From: DAIDKA01 sp963726995 | GTDB lineage: Bacteria; Pseudomonadota; Gammaproteobacteria; Steroidobacterales; Steroidobacteraceae | Assembly (NCBI GenBank): GCA_963726995.1 | Contig: CAVSEP010000007.1 | Coordinates: forward strand, 868,001 to 932,000 | DNA: 64,000 nucleotides | Direction: 5' to 3' | Shown: in pieces, positions 44,513 through 53,393 of the stretch | Position numbering within the stretch: the first letter of the stretch is position 1 | Layout: every line of letters begins with the position of its first letter | Program-made: the position numbers and the translations under genes | Notes under the pieces: generated by a model | Seen by the model: only the letters and a program-made list of their open reading frames with translations | What the model was told of the DNA's origin: nothing | Databases searched by the model: none

Positions 44513-46309
44513 TCAATCGCCCTCATCGCTGTTGATCGCGAGCGATATGTTGCCAAGAAGCCGGCTCGGGGCCATTCCCGACCGCCCGATTCCGGCAGTG
44601 CTGCCGCGAAAGTCCGGAGCCATGAACGATTTGGTCGCAATGACTTCGGTCAGCCGGCAATAGTTCCACTGCGGGTCCGCCGGCTTCCACTTGCCCTTGG
44701 TGTAATCATCGCAGCTGGCCGGCTTGTCCAGGGGGTATTCCTCGATCGGATCTCTCTCTAAGTTGTAGAACAAACAGTTCCCTGATGCGTAGTCATTGGT
44801 GCAGAGGACCTTGTACGTGCCATTGCGAACGCCGGCCTGCCGGGTCTTGTCCGCCGTCATCAGGTTGACCGTTTCGGCCAGCAGATAGCCGGTGTGCGGA
44901 TCACGAGTTTCCAGGGCATTGTGGAACAGGATCGGCGCGAGCGACACGGAGTCGAGCGCAATCTCGGCGATACCGCCACTGTCCGGCACCATCTTCGGCG
45001 CCTCGATTCCGGCAAAGCCCAGAATCGTTGAAAACAGATCGGTGGTGTCGACGTAGGCGCTGCTGGTGCTGTTCTTCTTGATGCCCGGACCACGGATCGC
45101 CATTGCAACCCGGGTGCCGCTTTCAAATGCCGTACCCTTGCCGCGCCCCTTCTTCGTCAGGTACATGTTGTCTATGAAGTCCAAGTTCGGCCGCCCGTAC
45201 ATCGGTGTGCCGTTATCGCTCATGTAGATCACATAGGTTTCCTGATCCAACTTGTCGATGAAGTCGAGTACCTTGCCGATCACCGTGTCGACCGAACTCG
45301 TCATTGCGCGCATTAGTTGCTCGCCCGTGCACTGACCGACATTGGCCGAGCCAAAAGTGCCGCCACAGTCCTTCATCTCCTTGTATGCAGCCGCATTCAG
45401 CGTGTCGGCGTTCGGTACGACCATCTGGCTGGGCGATGTCTGGATCGTGGCATGCGACAGGTTGAATGCCAGCCACACGAACCAGGGCTTGTTCGGGTTG
45501 GCCTTCTCCTGCGTGGTGATCCAATCGATGGTGTCGGCCGCCTTGACCACCGGTGCGTAGACGGTCGGCGCGATGCCCGGAAGCGAACGGATCGGCGGCT
45601 TCTCGCTGCGCCATTTGTCAGCCGGCGTGTCGGCATCCTGAATCTGGTAGTCATAGTCCCAGTAGCTCTTGATGGCGGCGCTCAGGGCGCCCCTGTACAT
45701 GTCGAAACCGGCCTGCTTGGGCTTCATCCCGGGGAAGTCAACCGGCTTGCCGGGAAGGCCGGCGATGTGCCACTTGCCGAAGACCGCAGTGCTGTAGCCG
45801 GCCTTGCGCTTCAGCAACTGTACGAATGACAGGTGATGGGTATCGAGCGGGTCTGCGTACGTCAGCACACGGGTCTTCGCCGAGAACAGACCAACCAGGA
45901 CCGATGAGCGCGTCGGGGAACAGAACGGTTCCGCCCAGGTGTTCGAAAACGTCATGCCCTGGCGCGCGAAGTCGTCGAGCACCGGAGTAGCAGCCGGTTT
46001 GCCCCTGATGGCCTGGTAATCAGGATGATTCAAGCCTGATGGGCCGTACTGCCTGACGAGGCCGTTGATCAGCCCGGAATACATGTCGGATGTGACGTTT
46101 ACGCCGAAGTCATCGCCGATGATCAGCAGGATGTTCGGATGGCGAGCAGTAGCCGTGCCGCTATTCTGCGCCACTGCATATGAGCAAAACCCGGCGCAAG
46201 TCAAGGTGAAAAACGCGGCGGACCTCAGTATCCGGTGCAGGAATTTCCCCTGCGTTCCAGAGCCCGGATGGAAGCGCTTTGGTTGAGTGCTGACAACCTC
46301 GGATACCAT
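44513..46309 (-). CDS. arylsulfatase-type sulfatase, canonical motif
   Basis: A secreted sulfatase of about 598 residues from the start used here. A signal-like stretch (ILRSAAFFTLTCAGFCSYAVA) follows a long N-terminus; the mature domain begins RHPNILLIIGDDFG, where the two Asp bind calcium. The formylglycine site is CSPTRSSVLVG (Cys about 130, C-x-P-x-R present). Further ligands lie in FGKWHIAG and MSDNGTPMYG. It hydrolyses a sulfate ester, substrate unknown. An anaerobic or aerobic formylglycine-generating enzyme must exist elsewhere. In-frame codons up to 46414 overlap the divergent gene, so 46309 is chosen, without a clear ribosome site. Paralogous to the gene at 46942. Confidence 0.87.
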   Translation of the reverse strand: MVSEVVSTQPKRFHPGSGTQGKFLHRILRSAAFFTLTCAGFCSYAVAQNSGTATARHPNILLIIGDDFGVNVTSDMYSGLINGLVRQYGPSGLNHPDYQAIRGKPAATPVLDDFARQGMTFSNTWAEPFCSPTRSSVLVGLFSAKTRVLTYADPLDTHHLSFVQLLKRKAGYSTAVFGKWHIAGLPGKPVDFPGMKPKQAGFDMYRGALSAAIKSYWDYDYQIQDADTPADKWRSEKPPIRSLPGIAPTVYAPVVKAADTIDWITTQEKANPNKPWFVWLAFNLSHATIQTSPSQMVVPNADTLNAAAYKEMKDCGGTFGSANVGQCTGEQLMRAMTSSVDTVIGKVLDFIDKLDQETYVIYMSDNGTPMYGRPNLDFIDNMYLTKKGRGKGTAFESGTRVAMAIRGPGIKKNSTSSAYVDTTDLFSTILGFAGIEAPKMVPDSGGIAEIALDSVSLAPILFHNALETRDPHTGYLLAETVNLMTADKTRQAGVRNGTYKVLCTNDYASGNCLFYNLERDPIEEYPLDKPASCDDYTKGKWKPADPQWNYCRLTEVIATKSFMAPDFRGSTAGIGRSGMAPSRLLGNISLAINSDEGD

Positions 46310-46367
46310 TGCACGCGGAGTTTGCCCGCAGCCATAGTCAGAGATGTGCGAACATTTGTGATGCACC

Positions 46368-46883
46368 ATGAATAGACCCACCGTATTTGTCATCGGAGTC
46401 CTCGTTTTTGCCAAACAGGCCGCTGCGGCATGTGTCGCGGATGGCCCCGTGGAGGCCGCGCGCTGGATCTACGCCAATCAGAGCGGTTTTTCCGTCTATC
46501 AGTTTCCGCAGGACTTGAAGTTGATGAAGCGTTTCCTGTCTCCGCGGCTGCTTGGCCTGCTTGAAGTGGAATGGCGATGCCAGGTCGTAAGCGAAGGCCC
46601 CTGCGCAGTGGATACGAATTCATGGACCAACACGGAGGATGGCGCGCCGCCAAATCCAATCAGATTCACCCTGGCCGCCACGACAGCACTTCGTTCAACT
46701 GTACGCGTGCAATTCGGTGTTCGATCCGGCGGCGGTGGTACGTCCAGGCCGCTCCGGGCAAGGGCTACGCTCAGTCTGGTAAGGGATGCCAAGTCCGGGT
46801 GTTGGCTGTTGGACGATCTGGTTGGCATGCAAGGCCTGTCGTTGGTGAAGCAGCTGCGCAGCTACGCCGACCTCTACCCTTGA
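46368..46883 (+). CDS. secreted protein of unknown function, DUF3828-like
   Basis: A 171-residue exported protein (signal peptide about 1-20, FVIGVLVFAKQAAAAC). The mature part begins VEAARWIYANQSGFSVYQ and ends CWLLDDLVGMQGLSLVKQLR. The pattern, a short helix then a small beta-sandwich with WLLDDL, resembles DUF3828/Tai4-like domains, but the match is weak. Four cysteines could form disulfides. It is inserted between two sulfatase genes, on the other strand, divergent from the first and convergent with the second. Confidence 0.65.
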   Translation: MNRPTVFVIGVLVFAKQAAAACVADGPVEAARWIYANQSGFSVYQFPQDLKLMKRFLSPRLLGLLEVEWRCQVVSEGPCAVDTNSWTNTEDGAPPNPIRFTLAATTALRSTVRVQFGVRSGGGGTSRPLRARATLSLVRDAKSGCWLLDDLVGMQGLSLVKQLRSYADLYP

Positions 46884-46941
46884 CACCCGACAATCCCAGG
46901 CGGCCGCTCTGCGCTCATCCGATTCATGGCTAGAGGCACAT

Positions 46942-48627
46942 CTATTTCTGCGAAAGCGCGGCCACGAACGCCTTGCTCGGCAACCCCAGGAACGACTTGG
47001 TCGCCAGGACTTCTTGCAGGCGGCAGTAGTGCCACGCGCGGTCGGCCGGAGTCAGCTTACCGCCCTTGTAGTCGTCGCAGCTCGCCGGCTTGGTCAGCGG
47101 GTATTCCTCAAGCGGGTCATCCTTCAGGTCGTAGAACGTGCAGCTGGCCGCATCCGTCTTCTCGTCGCAGAGCAGCTTGTACTGCCCATTGCGCGCCGCA
47201 GCCTCACGGACGTTCTGCTTGATCGGGTTGGTGGTCTCGGCGAGCAGGTAGCCCGAATTCGGGTCGCGTGTCTGCTTGGCGCTCTTGAAGAGGATCGGTG
47301 CTAGCGAAACGCCATCCATCTCCACCGTGCTGCCTTCGGTCAGTCCTGGAACGCGCCGGGGTGATTCGAGGCCCGCCCAACCCATGATGGTGGGCAGCAG
47401 ATCCACCACGCTGATCGGTGCGTCGCTGACCGAACCGGCCTTGATACCCGGGCCGCGAATGGCAAACTCCACGCGCGCGCCGGCCTCGAACGATGTGCCC
47501 TTGCCGCGTCCCTGCCGGGTGACGAACATGTTGTCGATGAACTCACGCTTTTGGCCGAACATCCAGGTGCCGTTGTCGCCGAGGTAGATCACATAAGTGT
47601 CGGGATCGATCGAATCGATGGCCTGCAACAGCTTGCCGACCATGGTGTCGAGCGCATTGGTCATGGCCCGCATCAGCTGCTTGTCGGTGCAACTGCCGAC
47701 GTTTGCCGAACCGAAAGTACCGCCGCAGGACTTCATCTCCCTGATCGAGGTGGCATCCAGTGTATCCATGTTCGGCACCGCCATCGGATTGGGGTTCTGC
47801 CTGCCGGTGATGTGCGAAAGATTGAACGCGAACCAGACAAACCACGGTTTGTCCGGGTTCTTCTTGTGCTGATCAGTGATCCAGTTGATGGCGTCGGCCA
47901 CCTTGACCACCGGCGCATACGTGGTCGGCGCGATGCCCGGCAGCGAGCGCATCGGTGCCGGTTCGGTGCGCCACTTGTCGGCAGGCGTGGTGTCGTCCTG
48001 GACGTGGTAGTCATACTGCCAATAGGTCTCGATGCCGCCGTTCAGGTTGCCCTGGAACAGATCAAAGCCGGCTTGCTTGGGCTTGGTGCCGGGGTACTGC
48101 GCTCCCTGCCCGCCGCGGCCGTCCAGCCCCGCGATGTGCCACTTGCCGAAGATCGCAGTGGCGTAGCCGCCTTTATCGTGCAGATCCCTGACGAAGGAAT
48201 AATGGAACTGCGGCAACCATCCGGTGTAGTCAAGCACGCCCGTGTTGGCGGGATATTCGCCGGTGAGGATCGCGGAGCGGGTGTTGGCACAGAACGGTTG
48301 CGCCCAGGCATGCGTGAATCGCATGCCTGCCAGTGCCAGGGCGTTCAACGTAGGCGTAGAGGCCGGGTGTCCCTGAATCAGTTTGTAATTCGGATTATTG
48401 TGCCCCGCCGGCCCGTACTGCTTGACCAGGCTGTCGATCAGGCCGGGATACATGTCGGTGGTCACATCAATGCCGATGTCATCGCCAATGATGAGCAGTA
48501 TGTTCGGGCGCTTCGACTGGGAACCAGCGGCATCGGCCGTCTGTATGCCGAACATGAGGGCGGAACCGAAGGCCAGAGTGGCAAGTGCGACCAGGTCATA
48601 CCTGGCCTTCGAAGCTGTATGGAACAT
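46942..48627 (-). CDS. sulfatase-family protein with variant active-site motif CANTR
   Basis: A 561-residue secreted protein. Signal peptide about 1-34 (LVALATLAFGSALMFGIQTADA); mature domain from RPNILLIIGDDIGIDV. It is a close paralogue of the sulfatase at 44513 (shared FGSANVG, QLMRAMT, TYVIY.DNGT). Where C-x-P-x-R is expected it reads FCANTRSAILTG (Cys about 113), so the proline that normally directs formylglycine formation is Asn. It may be unmodified and act as a phosphatase-like or inactive partner, or be modified by a different maturase. Ribosome site AGGAAAG before the ATG at 48627 decides against the GTG at 48645. Confidence 0.86.
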   Translation of the reverse strand: MFHTASKARYDLVALATLAFGSALMFGIQTADAAGSQSKRPNILLIIGDDIGIDVTTDMYPGLIDSLVKQYGPAGHNNPNYKLIQGHPASTPTLNALALAGMRFTHAWAQPFCANTRSAILTGEYPANTGVLDYTGWLPQFHYSFVRDLHDKGGYATAIFGKWHIAGLDGRGGQGAQYPGTKPKQAGFDLFQGNLNGGIETYWQYDYHVQDDTTPADKWRTEPAPMRSLPGIAPTTYAPVVKVADAINWITDQHKKNPDKPWFVWFAFNLSHITGRQNPNPMAVPNMDTLDATSIREMKSCGGTFGSANVGSCTDKQLMRAMTNALDTMVGKLLQAIDSIDPDTYVIYLGDNGTWMFGQKREFIDNMFVTRQGRGKGTSFEAGARVEFAIRGPGIKAGSVSDAPISVVDLLPTIMGWAGLESPRRVPGLTEGSTVEMDGVSLAPILFKSAKQTRDPNSGYLLAETTNPIKQNVREAAARNGQYKLLCDEKTDAASCTFYDLKDDPLEEYPLTKPASCDDYKGGKLTPADRAWHYCRLQEVLATKSFLGLPSKAFVAALSQK

Positions 48628-48735
48628 TGCTTTCCTAGCCCCCACGTATGCTTACCGACCTGCGCGCGTATTATATTCGAATAACGGTTCTGATTTGACG
48701 CCATTCATCTTTTTCTTGGTCGCCCTGTCCCGATC

Positions 48736-50901
48736 TCAGTGATCATAGCCCTCGAGGGCCTGCCGTAACGCCACATTGCCGGGAAAGCGCCGCGTCGCAG
48801 CCCGCAGCATCTCGATGCCCTCGGTCCGTTTGCCGGTTTCGACCAGCGCCAGTGCGTACGTCAGCGCGTACCGGGCATTGTCGGTAGCCATGCGGCCGGC
48901 CTGCTCGAACAGCGGCAGTGATTCCCGCGTCCTACCGGTGCGCACCAATAGCAGCCCGAGGCTTTCGGCGGCATCGGCCGAGTCGGGATAGTCCCCGAGC
49001 GCCTCGCGCAGCAGCGCTTCGGCCAGGTCGTCGCGGTATTGCGCCCGATAGATGTCCGCCAGATTGAGCAGGGCCGGCAGGTACCGCGGCGCGAGTCGAC
49101 GCGCCCGCTGCAGCGATTTTTCGGCCCGCGCCAGGTCGCCCTGCGCAGCCTGGAACAACCCGAGGTTGCTCATCGACTCGGGCATATCCGCGTTGTACAG
49201 GAGACTCGCCCGGTACTCGTCGAATAGTTTGCCCAACGCGCCATGCAGCTGCGCCGGGGCCGTAGCCAACGGTACCTCAGCCAGCTGCTGGGCCACGGCC
49301 ATCCGCACCGCCTTGACTGGATCGGCCAGCAGTAGCTGCAGGCGCGCCAGGCGTTGCTGCGAATCCACACCACCCAGCGCCGAGACCGCGCCCACGCGAA
49401 TCAGCGGATCGGGCGAATGCAGCGCGGTACTGATGGCATCCAGCTGCTGCGGCGACGGGAAACGGCCGCTCTCCAGCAGAGCGGTCGCGCGCAGGATGGC
49501 CGGTTGGCCCGCGTCCCGGGCATACTCGAGCAGCCGCGGTGACGCCGACGCCTCGTTCTTGCGGGCCGCGCTGAGGAGCGCGGTCTGCGCGTAATAGGGC
49601 AGCTTGCGCCCCGTGCGTCTGGCGATGAACTCAGCCGCCCATTTGTCGCTCTTGTCCTGGTGGCATTGCGTGCAGGTGTTGGGTACGCCCGATTGCATGC
49701 TTGCGATCGGATCGGGCACGCGGAAGGAATGATCGCGCCGCACATCCACTCCCATGTAGGTGCGCTGGGGCATGTGGCAGTTCACGCACTGCCCACCCGG
49801 CGAATCCAGCTGATGGAAGAAGTGTTCCTGGGTCTGGTATTTCTGTGGTTGATGGCATTGCAGGCACAAGGCGTTGCCGGCCAGACGAAGTTTGCCGCTG
49901 TGCGGGTCATGGCAGTTGGTGCAGGAGACGTGATTCGCATGCATGCGGCTCTGCAGGAACGAGCCGGTTACGTACACTTCCTCGCGCATCTGACCGTCAG
50001 CGAAGTAGCGCCCCTCCAGCAGCGGGCTGATGGAGTAGTTGTCGAAGAAATTCCGCGCGGTATCCGGTTGCTGCAGCTCGGAGCGGCGCGAATGACAGCC
50101 GGCGCAGACCTGCAATTGTCCGCTCAGCGGGGTATCGGCCCTCTGCGGGATCGGCAACTGACCGGCATGTGGCTCCCAGAGTTTGGCCAGATTGGTCGTC
50201 AGCCCCCGGTTCGGAAGCGTGTGCTTGCCGCTTGCCCACGCCACATGCTGCGATCCGGGTCCATGGCAGGCCTCGCAACCCACGTTGATTTCCTGCCAGT
50301 GCGTGTCGTAGCGGTCGGCCTGCAGCGAATAGTTCTTGACCAGATCGGTCGAGTGGCAGCTCGCGCAACGTGAATTCCAATTCTGGAACGCGCCGGTCCA
50401 GTGCAGCGCATCATCGTGCGTGACCTTCTGGTCCGGATACAGATCGAACCAGCGTTGGCCGCCCTGCGCCGCGGGCCGGGTGTCCCAACTGATGGACAGC
50501 GCCTGCAGGCGCCCGTCGGGAAACGCGATCAGGTATTGCTGCAATGGGTAGTGGCCGAAGGTGTAGGCGATCTCAAAGGTCTGCAGATCCCCCATGGCGT
50601 TATCGGTTTCCACGTAATACTTGCCGGCGCGTTTGAAGAAGCGCGACCTCGTGCCGAAGTAGTCGAAGCTCGCGTTGCTGAAATCGCCAAGCACCGATTG
50701 GTCACCGGCTTTCTGCATTGCGTGTCGGTGGTCACTCTGCAGCCAGTTGCTGTAGGCCTCCCGGTGACAGACCGCACAGGCCATGGTGCCCACGTAGGCC
50801 GGTTTCGGCTGTGGCTGGCGCGGGTTTTGCGCAGCGAAAACGCCCGCGGCGGCCAGTGACACGGACGCAAAACCTATCAACAGCAGGCGGCGCTTCGGCA
50901 T
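48736..50901 (-). CDS. octaheme cytochrome c with HEAT/TPR C-terminal half
   Basis: A secreted protein of about 721 residues. Signal peptide about 1-24 (RLLLIGFASVSLAAAGVFAA). Eight CxxCH sites can be read in order: CAVCH, CASCH, CEACH, CAGCH, CTNCH, CLQCH, CVNCH and CTQCH, in the first 420 residues, with several HxxH and HDPHSG heme-edge motifs. The second half is repeat protein: HEAT-like (LLEYARDAGQPAILRATALL), then TPR (LARAEKSLQRARRLAPRYLP, ALLREALGDYPDSADAAESL). Such fusions resemble the tetratricopeptide multiheme proteins near NrfA-like systems. It is probably periplasmic electron transfer or a reductase; substrate unknown. The start at 50901 is preferred over longer frames that run into the tRNA remnant. 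Confidence 0.87.
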   Translation of the reverse strand: MPKRRLLLIGFASVSLAAAGVFAAQNPRQPQPKPAYVGTMACAVCHREAYSNWLQSDHRHAMQKAGDQSVLGDFSNASFDYFGTRSRFFKRAGKYYVETDNAMGDLQTFEIAYTFGHYPLQQYLIAFPDGRLQALSISWDTRPAAQGGQRWFDLYPDQKVTHDDALHWTGAFQNWNSRCASCHSTDLVKNYSLQADRYDTHWQEINVGCEACHGPGSQHVAWASGKHTLPNRGLTTNLAKLWEPHAGQLPIPQRADTPLSGQLQVCAGCHSRRSELQQPDTARNFFDNYSISPLLEGRYFADGQMREEVYVTGSFLQSRMHANHVSCTNCHDPHSGKLRLAGNALCLQCHQPQKYQTQEHFFHQLDSPGGQCVNCHMPQRTYMGVDVRRDHSFRVPDPIASMQSGVPNTCTQCHQDKSDKWAAEFIARRTGRKLPYYAQTALLSAARKNEASASPRLLEYARDAGQPAILRATALLESGRFPSPQQLDAISTALHSPDPLIRVGAVSALGGVDSQQRLARLQLLLADPVKAVRMAVAQQLAEVPLATAPAQLHGALGKLFDEYRASLLYNADMPESMSNLGLFQAAQGDLARAEKSLQRARRLAPRYLPALLNLADIYRAQYRDDLAEALLREALGDYPDSADAAESLGLLLVRTGRTRESLPLFEQAGRMATDNARYALTYALALVETGKRTEGIEMLRAATRRFPGNVALRQALEGYDH

Positions 50902-51066
50902 CTTCACATCTGTAGGGTGGCGCCGCCGTTTGGCTGCACTCGGTGTGACCCGCCGCATGATACTGCGGTCGTCCTGGCGGCGGTCACGTGAAGGATCGGA
51001 ACCTGCCGGGAAACGCGGGACGGGGAGTCCACAGGGAGGACAGCTCGGTACCGGGCCCCTTGAGAT

Positions 51067-51111
51067 AGGTGGAAAGGGCGGAACTGGAACCCTCGACCCC
51101 GACATTTTGAG
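51067..51111 (-). repeat. tRNA 3'-half remnant C (degraded)
   Basis: This minus-strand 45-base block is collinear with the tRNA 3' half at 58713, from anticodon loop CTCAAAA to an altered terminal CCT. About eight differences by hand count, mostly in the T-arm. GGGTCGAGGGTTC is intact. It has the same orientation as the other three. Confidence 0.65.
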
Positions 51112-51400
51112 GGATATGGGCGCCCGTTACAGCCTGTGTATTCAATTACTTACGCAACCGCTCAAGCCATCATCACGAAGCTAAGGTACTCATTCAGGCT
51201 GGTAGCTCCCGCCAAGTCCGCACGAACTCCCCCACGCCCCATTTTCCTCCCGGAGCAGGCACTATGAGCCGTTCCATTGAGTCAGAGCGGAAGATGACTT
51301 CAATGACTTAGCCGGGTAGCGCCCATTGCAATTGGCGTCACGAAGCACAACTGAGCACAACTGATTCCGGCAAAACTCCCGCACTGCCAGCATGGCTTCG
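51112..51400. repeat. shared flank of the tRNA remnant arrays
   Basis: No gene is supportable between 50902 and 51461. The first 130 bases after remnant C match, imperfectly, the sequence after remnant A (58758-58890), including ATCACGAAGCTAAGGTACT-like and the shared block GTCCGCACGAACTCCCCCAC. The segment 51301-51390 matches 57603-57690 next to remnant B, sharing ATTGCAATTGGCG and ACTGAGCAC.ACTGATTCC. Repeated flanks beside repeated tRNA ends look like old element termini. Confidence 0.55.
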
Positions 51401-51461
51401 GTGTCATCGTGAGTGTCAACTGCGGCTGACTGGAGGAGACATCGGTGAGTCTCCGAGCGGA

Positions 51462-53393
51462 TCAGTTGGTGATGCTGATCGGATCGTATCCCGGTTTGCA
51501 GACCTCGACGATACACAGCGATTCGAGCGTACGGCCTTCGGGCGGTACCTTGAGGCCGGCCTTCAGCATCAACTCACGCAGCACCTTGGAGGTCTGCGGA
51601 TGCGGAATCGCCGACTGCACGCCAACACGCACGAGTCCGTCGGCATAATCGATCGGCAGCCAGGTGTGGATCGCCAGGGTCGGGCTGCCGCGGTTGTCGG
51701 TATTGCCGAAATCGCGCACATCCATCCTGGCGCCTGCTGCCACCAAAACTCTCACCACCTCGGTCGCCCCCTTATGCGCGGCGCCGTGCAGTGCGACGCG
51801 GCCGGTGTCGGCCTGGAAGTTGGGATCGATGCCGAGCGACAGCAGATACTTCACGACCTCCACCGTCTCCTCGGGGGAACGCTCCTTGGTAACGCCCTCG
51901 ACCCAGCCGATTCCGGCAGCCGCCGCCAGCGGCGTTACTCCCAGCCTGGTATTGATCTTCGGATCAGCGCCACGCGCGATCAGCAGCTTTAGCAATTCAA
52001 GATCGCCTGACTGCGCCGCACGCAGGAACGCCGTGGCGCCGTCTTCGTTCAACCATTGGTTGGTGAACACGGTGCGCGTTTCCGTACTCTCGGTGATGCG
52101 CCAGTTGACATTGGCGCCATTGTCGAGCAGGTAGGTGATGTAGGCGAGGCTGTCCATGTCAGCGTTGCGCACCGGGTAGTCGCCGCCTTCGATATTGCGG
52201 TTGTCGACCGCCAGATACAGTGGCGTCCAACCCCCCTTGTTGGCCAGGTTCACATTGGCGCCGTGCTCGATGAGGAACTTCGCCAATTGATAGTTGCTGT
52301 TCTGCGTGGCCGCCAACAGCGGACTCCAGCCGTAGCGAGTCGTCTGGTTGACATCGGCGCCACCTTCCAGGAGCGCGCGCGCGGAATCGATGCTGCCGGT
52401 ACGTGCCGCATAGACCAGCGCGGTCAACGCACCACCATCGGGTTCACGCGCGGCGGGACGGCGGCCACGAGCGGGGCTCGCAGGAACCGGATTGCCGGAC
52501 GCATCCACAACCTGGTTGCCATCCGCCCCCTGTTCAGCCAGCGCTTCCCCTCCCACGCCAGCCCCATGGTTGCCGCCGGCGCCGGCGATGGTCACGAAGC
52601 CCAAACCCCTGCGTTCTATCCCTTTGCACAAATCGGCGTCGGGAGTGCTTTTCGCGCTGGCGCCGAGGAGCATTTCGCGCTGGATTCTCACCTGTTGCAG
52701 ATCAGGTATCTTCGCCTCGCACAGCACCGCGATGGCCTGCTGGCGCACGGCGCGGCGCGGATCCTCAGAGTTGCCCAACGCCGCCGTGCGCCCGTCGCGC
52801 ACTACCGGTTTGGACACCGCAGCCACCTGGGCGCCGTGCTTGATCAGTTCCTTCAACACGTCGCCATGGCCCTGGTCGGCAGCCTGCATCAACGCGCTGG
52901 TACCACGTTCGGTTTCACTGGCATTTACATCGGCGCCATGTTCCAGCAATGCATGCACGGCATCGACGCTGCCCGAGCGAGCCGCCAGCATCAGCGGACG
53001 GCGGCCGAGCGGCAGCTGTTCATTGGCATCGGCACCGCCATCGAGCAACGCTTGAATCACAGCGGCATCACCGCGTGCCGCCGCCAGCCAAAGTGGCGTT
53101 GCGCCATCATGGTTGGCCAAGCCCGGCTTGGCGCCGGCCTTCAGCAACAGTTCCGCCAGTTTCGCGTCGCCGCGATAGGCGGCCCATTGCAGGGCGGTGG
53201 CGCCATCGGCTTGTTGCGCATTCACGTCGGCACCGCGTTTCAGCAGGCGCTCTATTTCCGCCTTGTTGCCCTTGCTTGCGGCATCGGCAATGTCGGCTTG
53301 CGCAAACGCAGTACCTGCCATCGCCGATAGCATCACGGCGGTGAGAGTCTTCAATGCGAGGCTACCCATACTGTTGTTCACCGAGCCCCTCAC
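51462..53393 (-). CDS. secreted ankyrin-repeat protein
   Basis: A 643-residue exported protein. Signal peptide about 9-32 (LALKTLTAVMLSAMAGTAFAQ). Ten or so ankyrin repeats in two blocks: five before residue 180 (DGATALQWAAYRGDAKLAEL, DGATPLWLAAARGDAAVIQA) and more after 320 (GWSPLLAATQNSNYQLAKFL, GWTPLYLAVDNRN, TGRVALHGAAHKGATEVVRV). A linker of low complexity with HGAG and GRRPAAREP lies between. It probably binds or scaffolds the two upstream gene products. The GTG at 53393 overlaps the DUF1552 stop (GTGA); an ATG at 53369 is the alternative. It is last in a three-gene operon. Confidence 0.87.
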   Translation of the reverse strand: MRGSVNNSMGSLALKTLTAVMLSAMAGTAFAQADIADAASKGNKAEIERLLKRGADVNAQQADGATALQWAAYRGDAKLAELLLKAGAKPGLANHDGATPLWLAAARGDAAVIQALLDGGADANEQLPLGRRPLMLAARSGSVDAVHALLEHGADVNASETERGTSALMQAADQGHGDVLKELIKHGAQVAAVSKPVVRDGRTAALGNSEDPRRAVRQQAIAVLCEAKIPDLQQVRIQREMLLGASAKSTPDADLCKGIERRGLGFVTIAGAGGNHGAGVGGEALAEQGADGNQVVDASGNPVPASPARGRRPAAREPDGGALTALVYAARTGSIDSARALLEGGADVNQTTRYGWSPLLAATQNSNYQLAKFLIEHGANVNLANKGGWTPLYLAVDNRNIEGGDYPVRNADMDSLAYITYLLDNGANVNWRITESTETRTVFTNQWLNEDGATAFLRAAQSGDLELLKLLIARGADPKINTRLGVTPLAAAAGIGWVEGVTKERSPEETVEVVKYLLSLGIDPNFQADTGRVALHGAAHKGATEVVRVLVAAGARMDVRDFGNTDNRGSPTLAIHTWLPIDYADGLVRVGVQSAIPHPQTSKVLRELMLKAGLKVPPEGRTLESLCIVEVCKPGYDPISITN

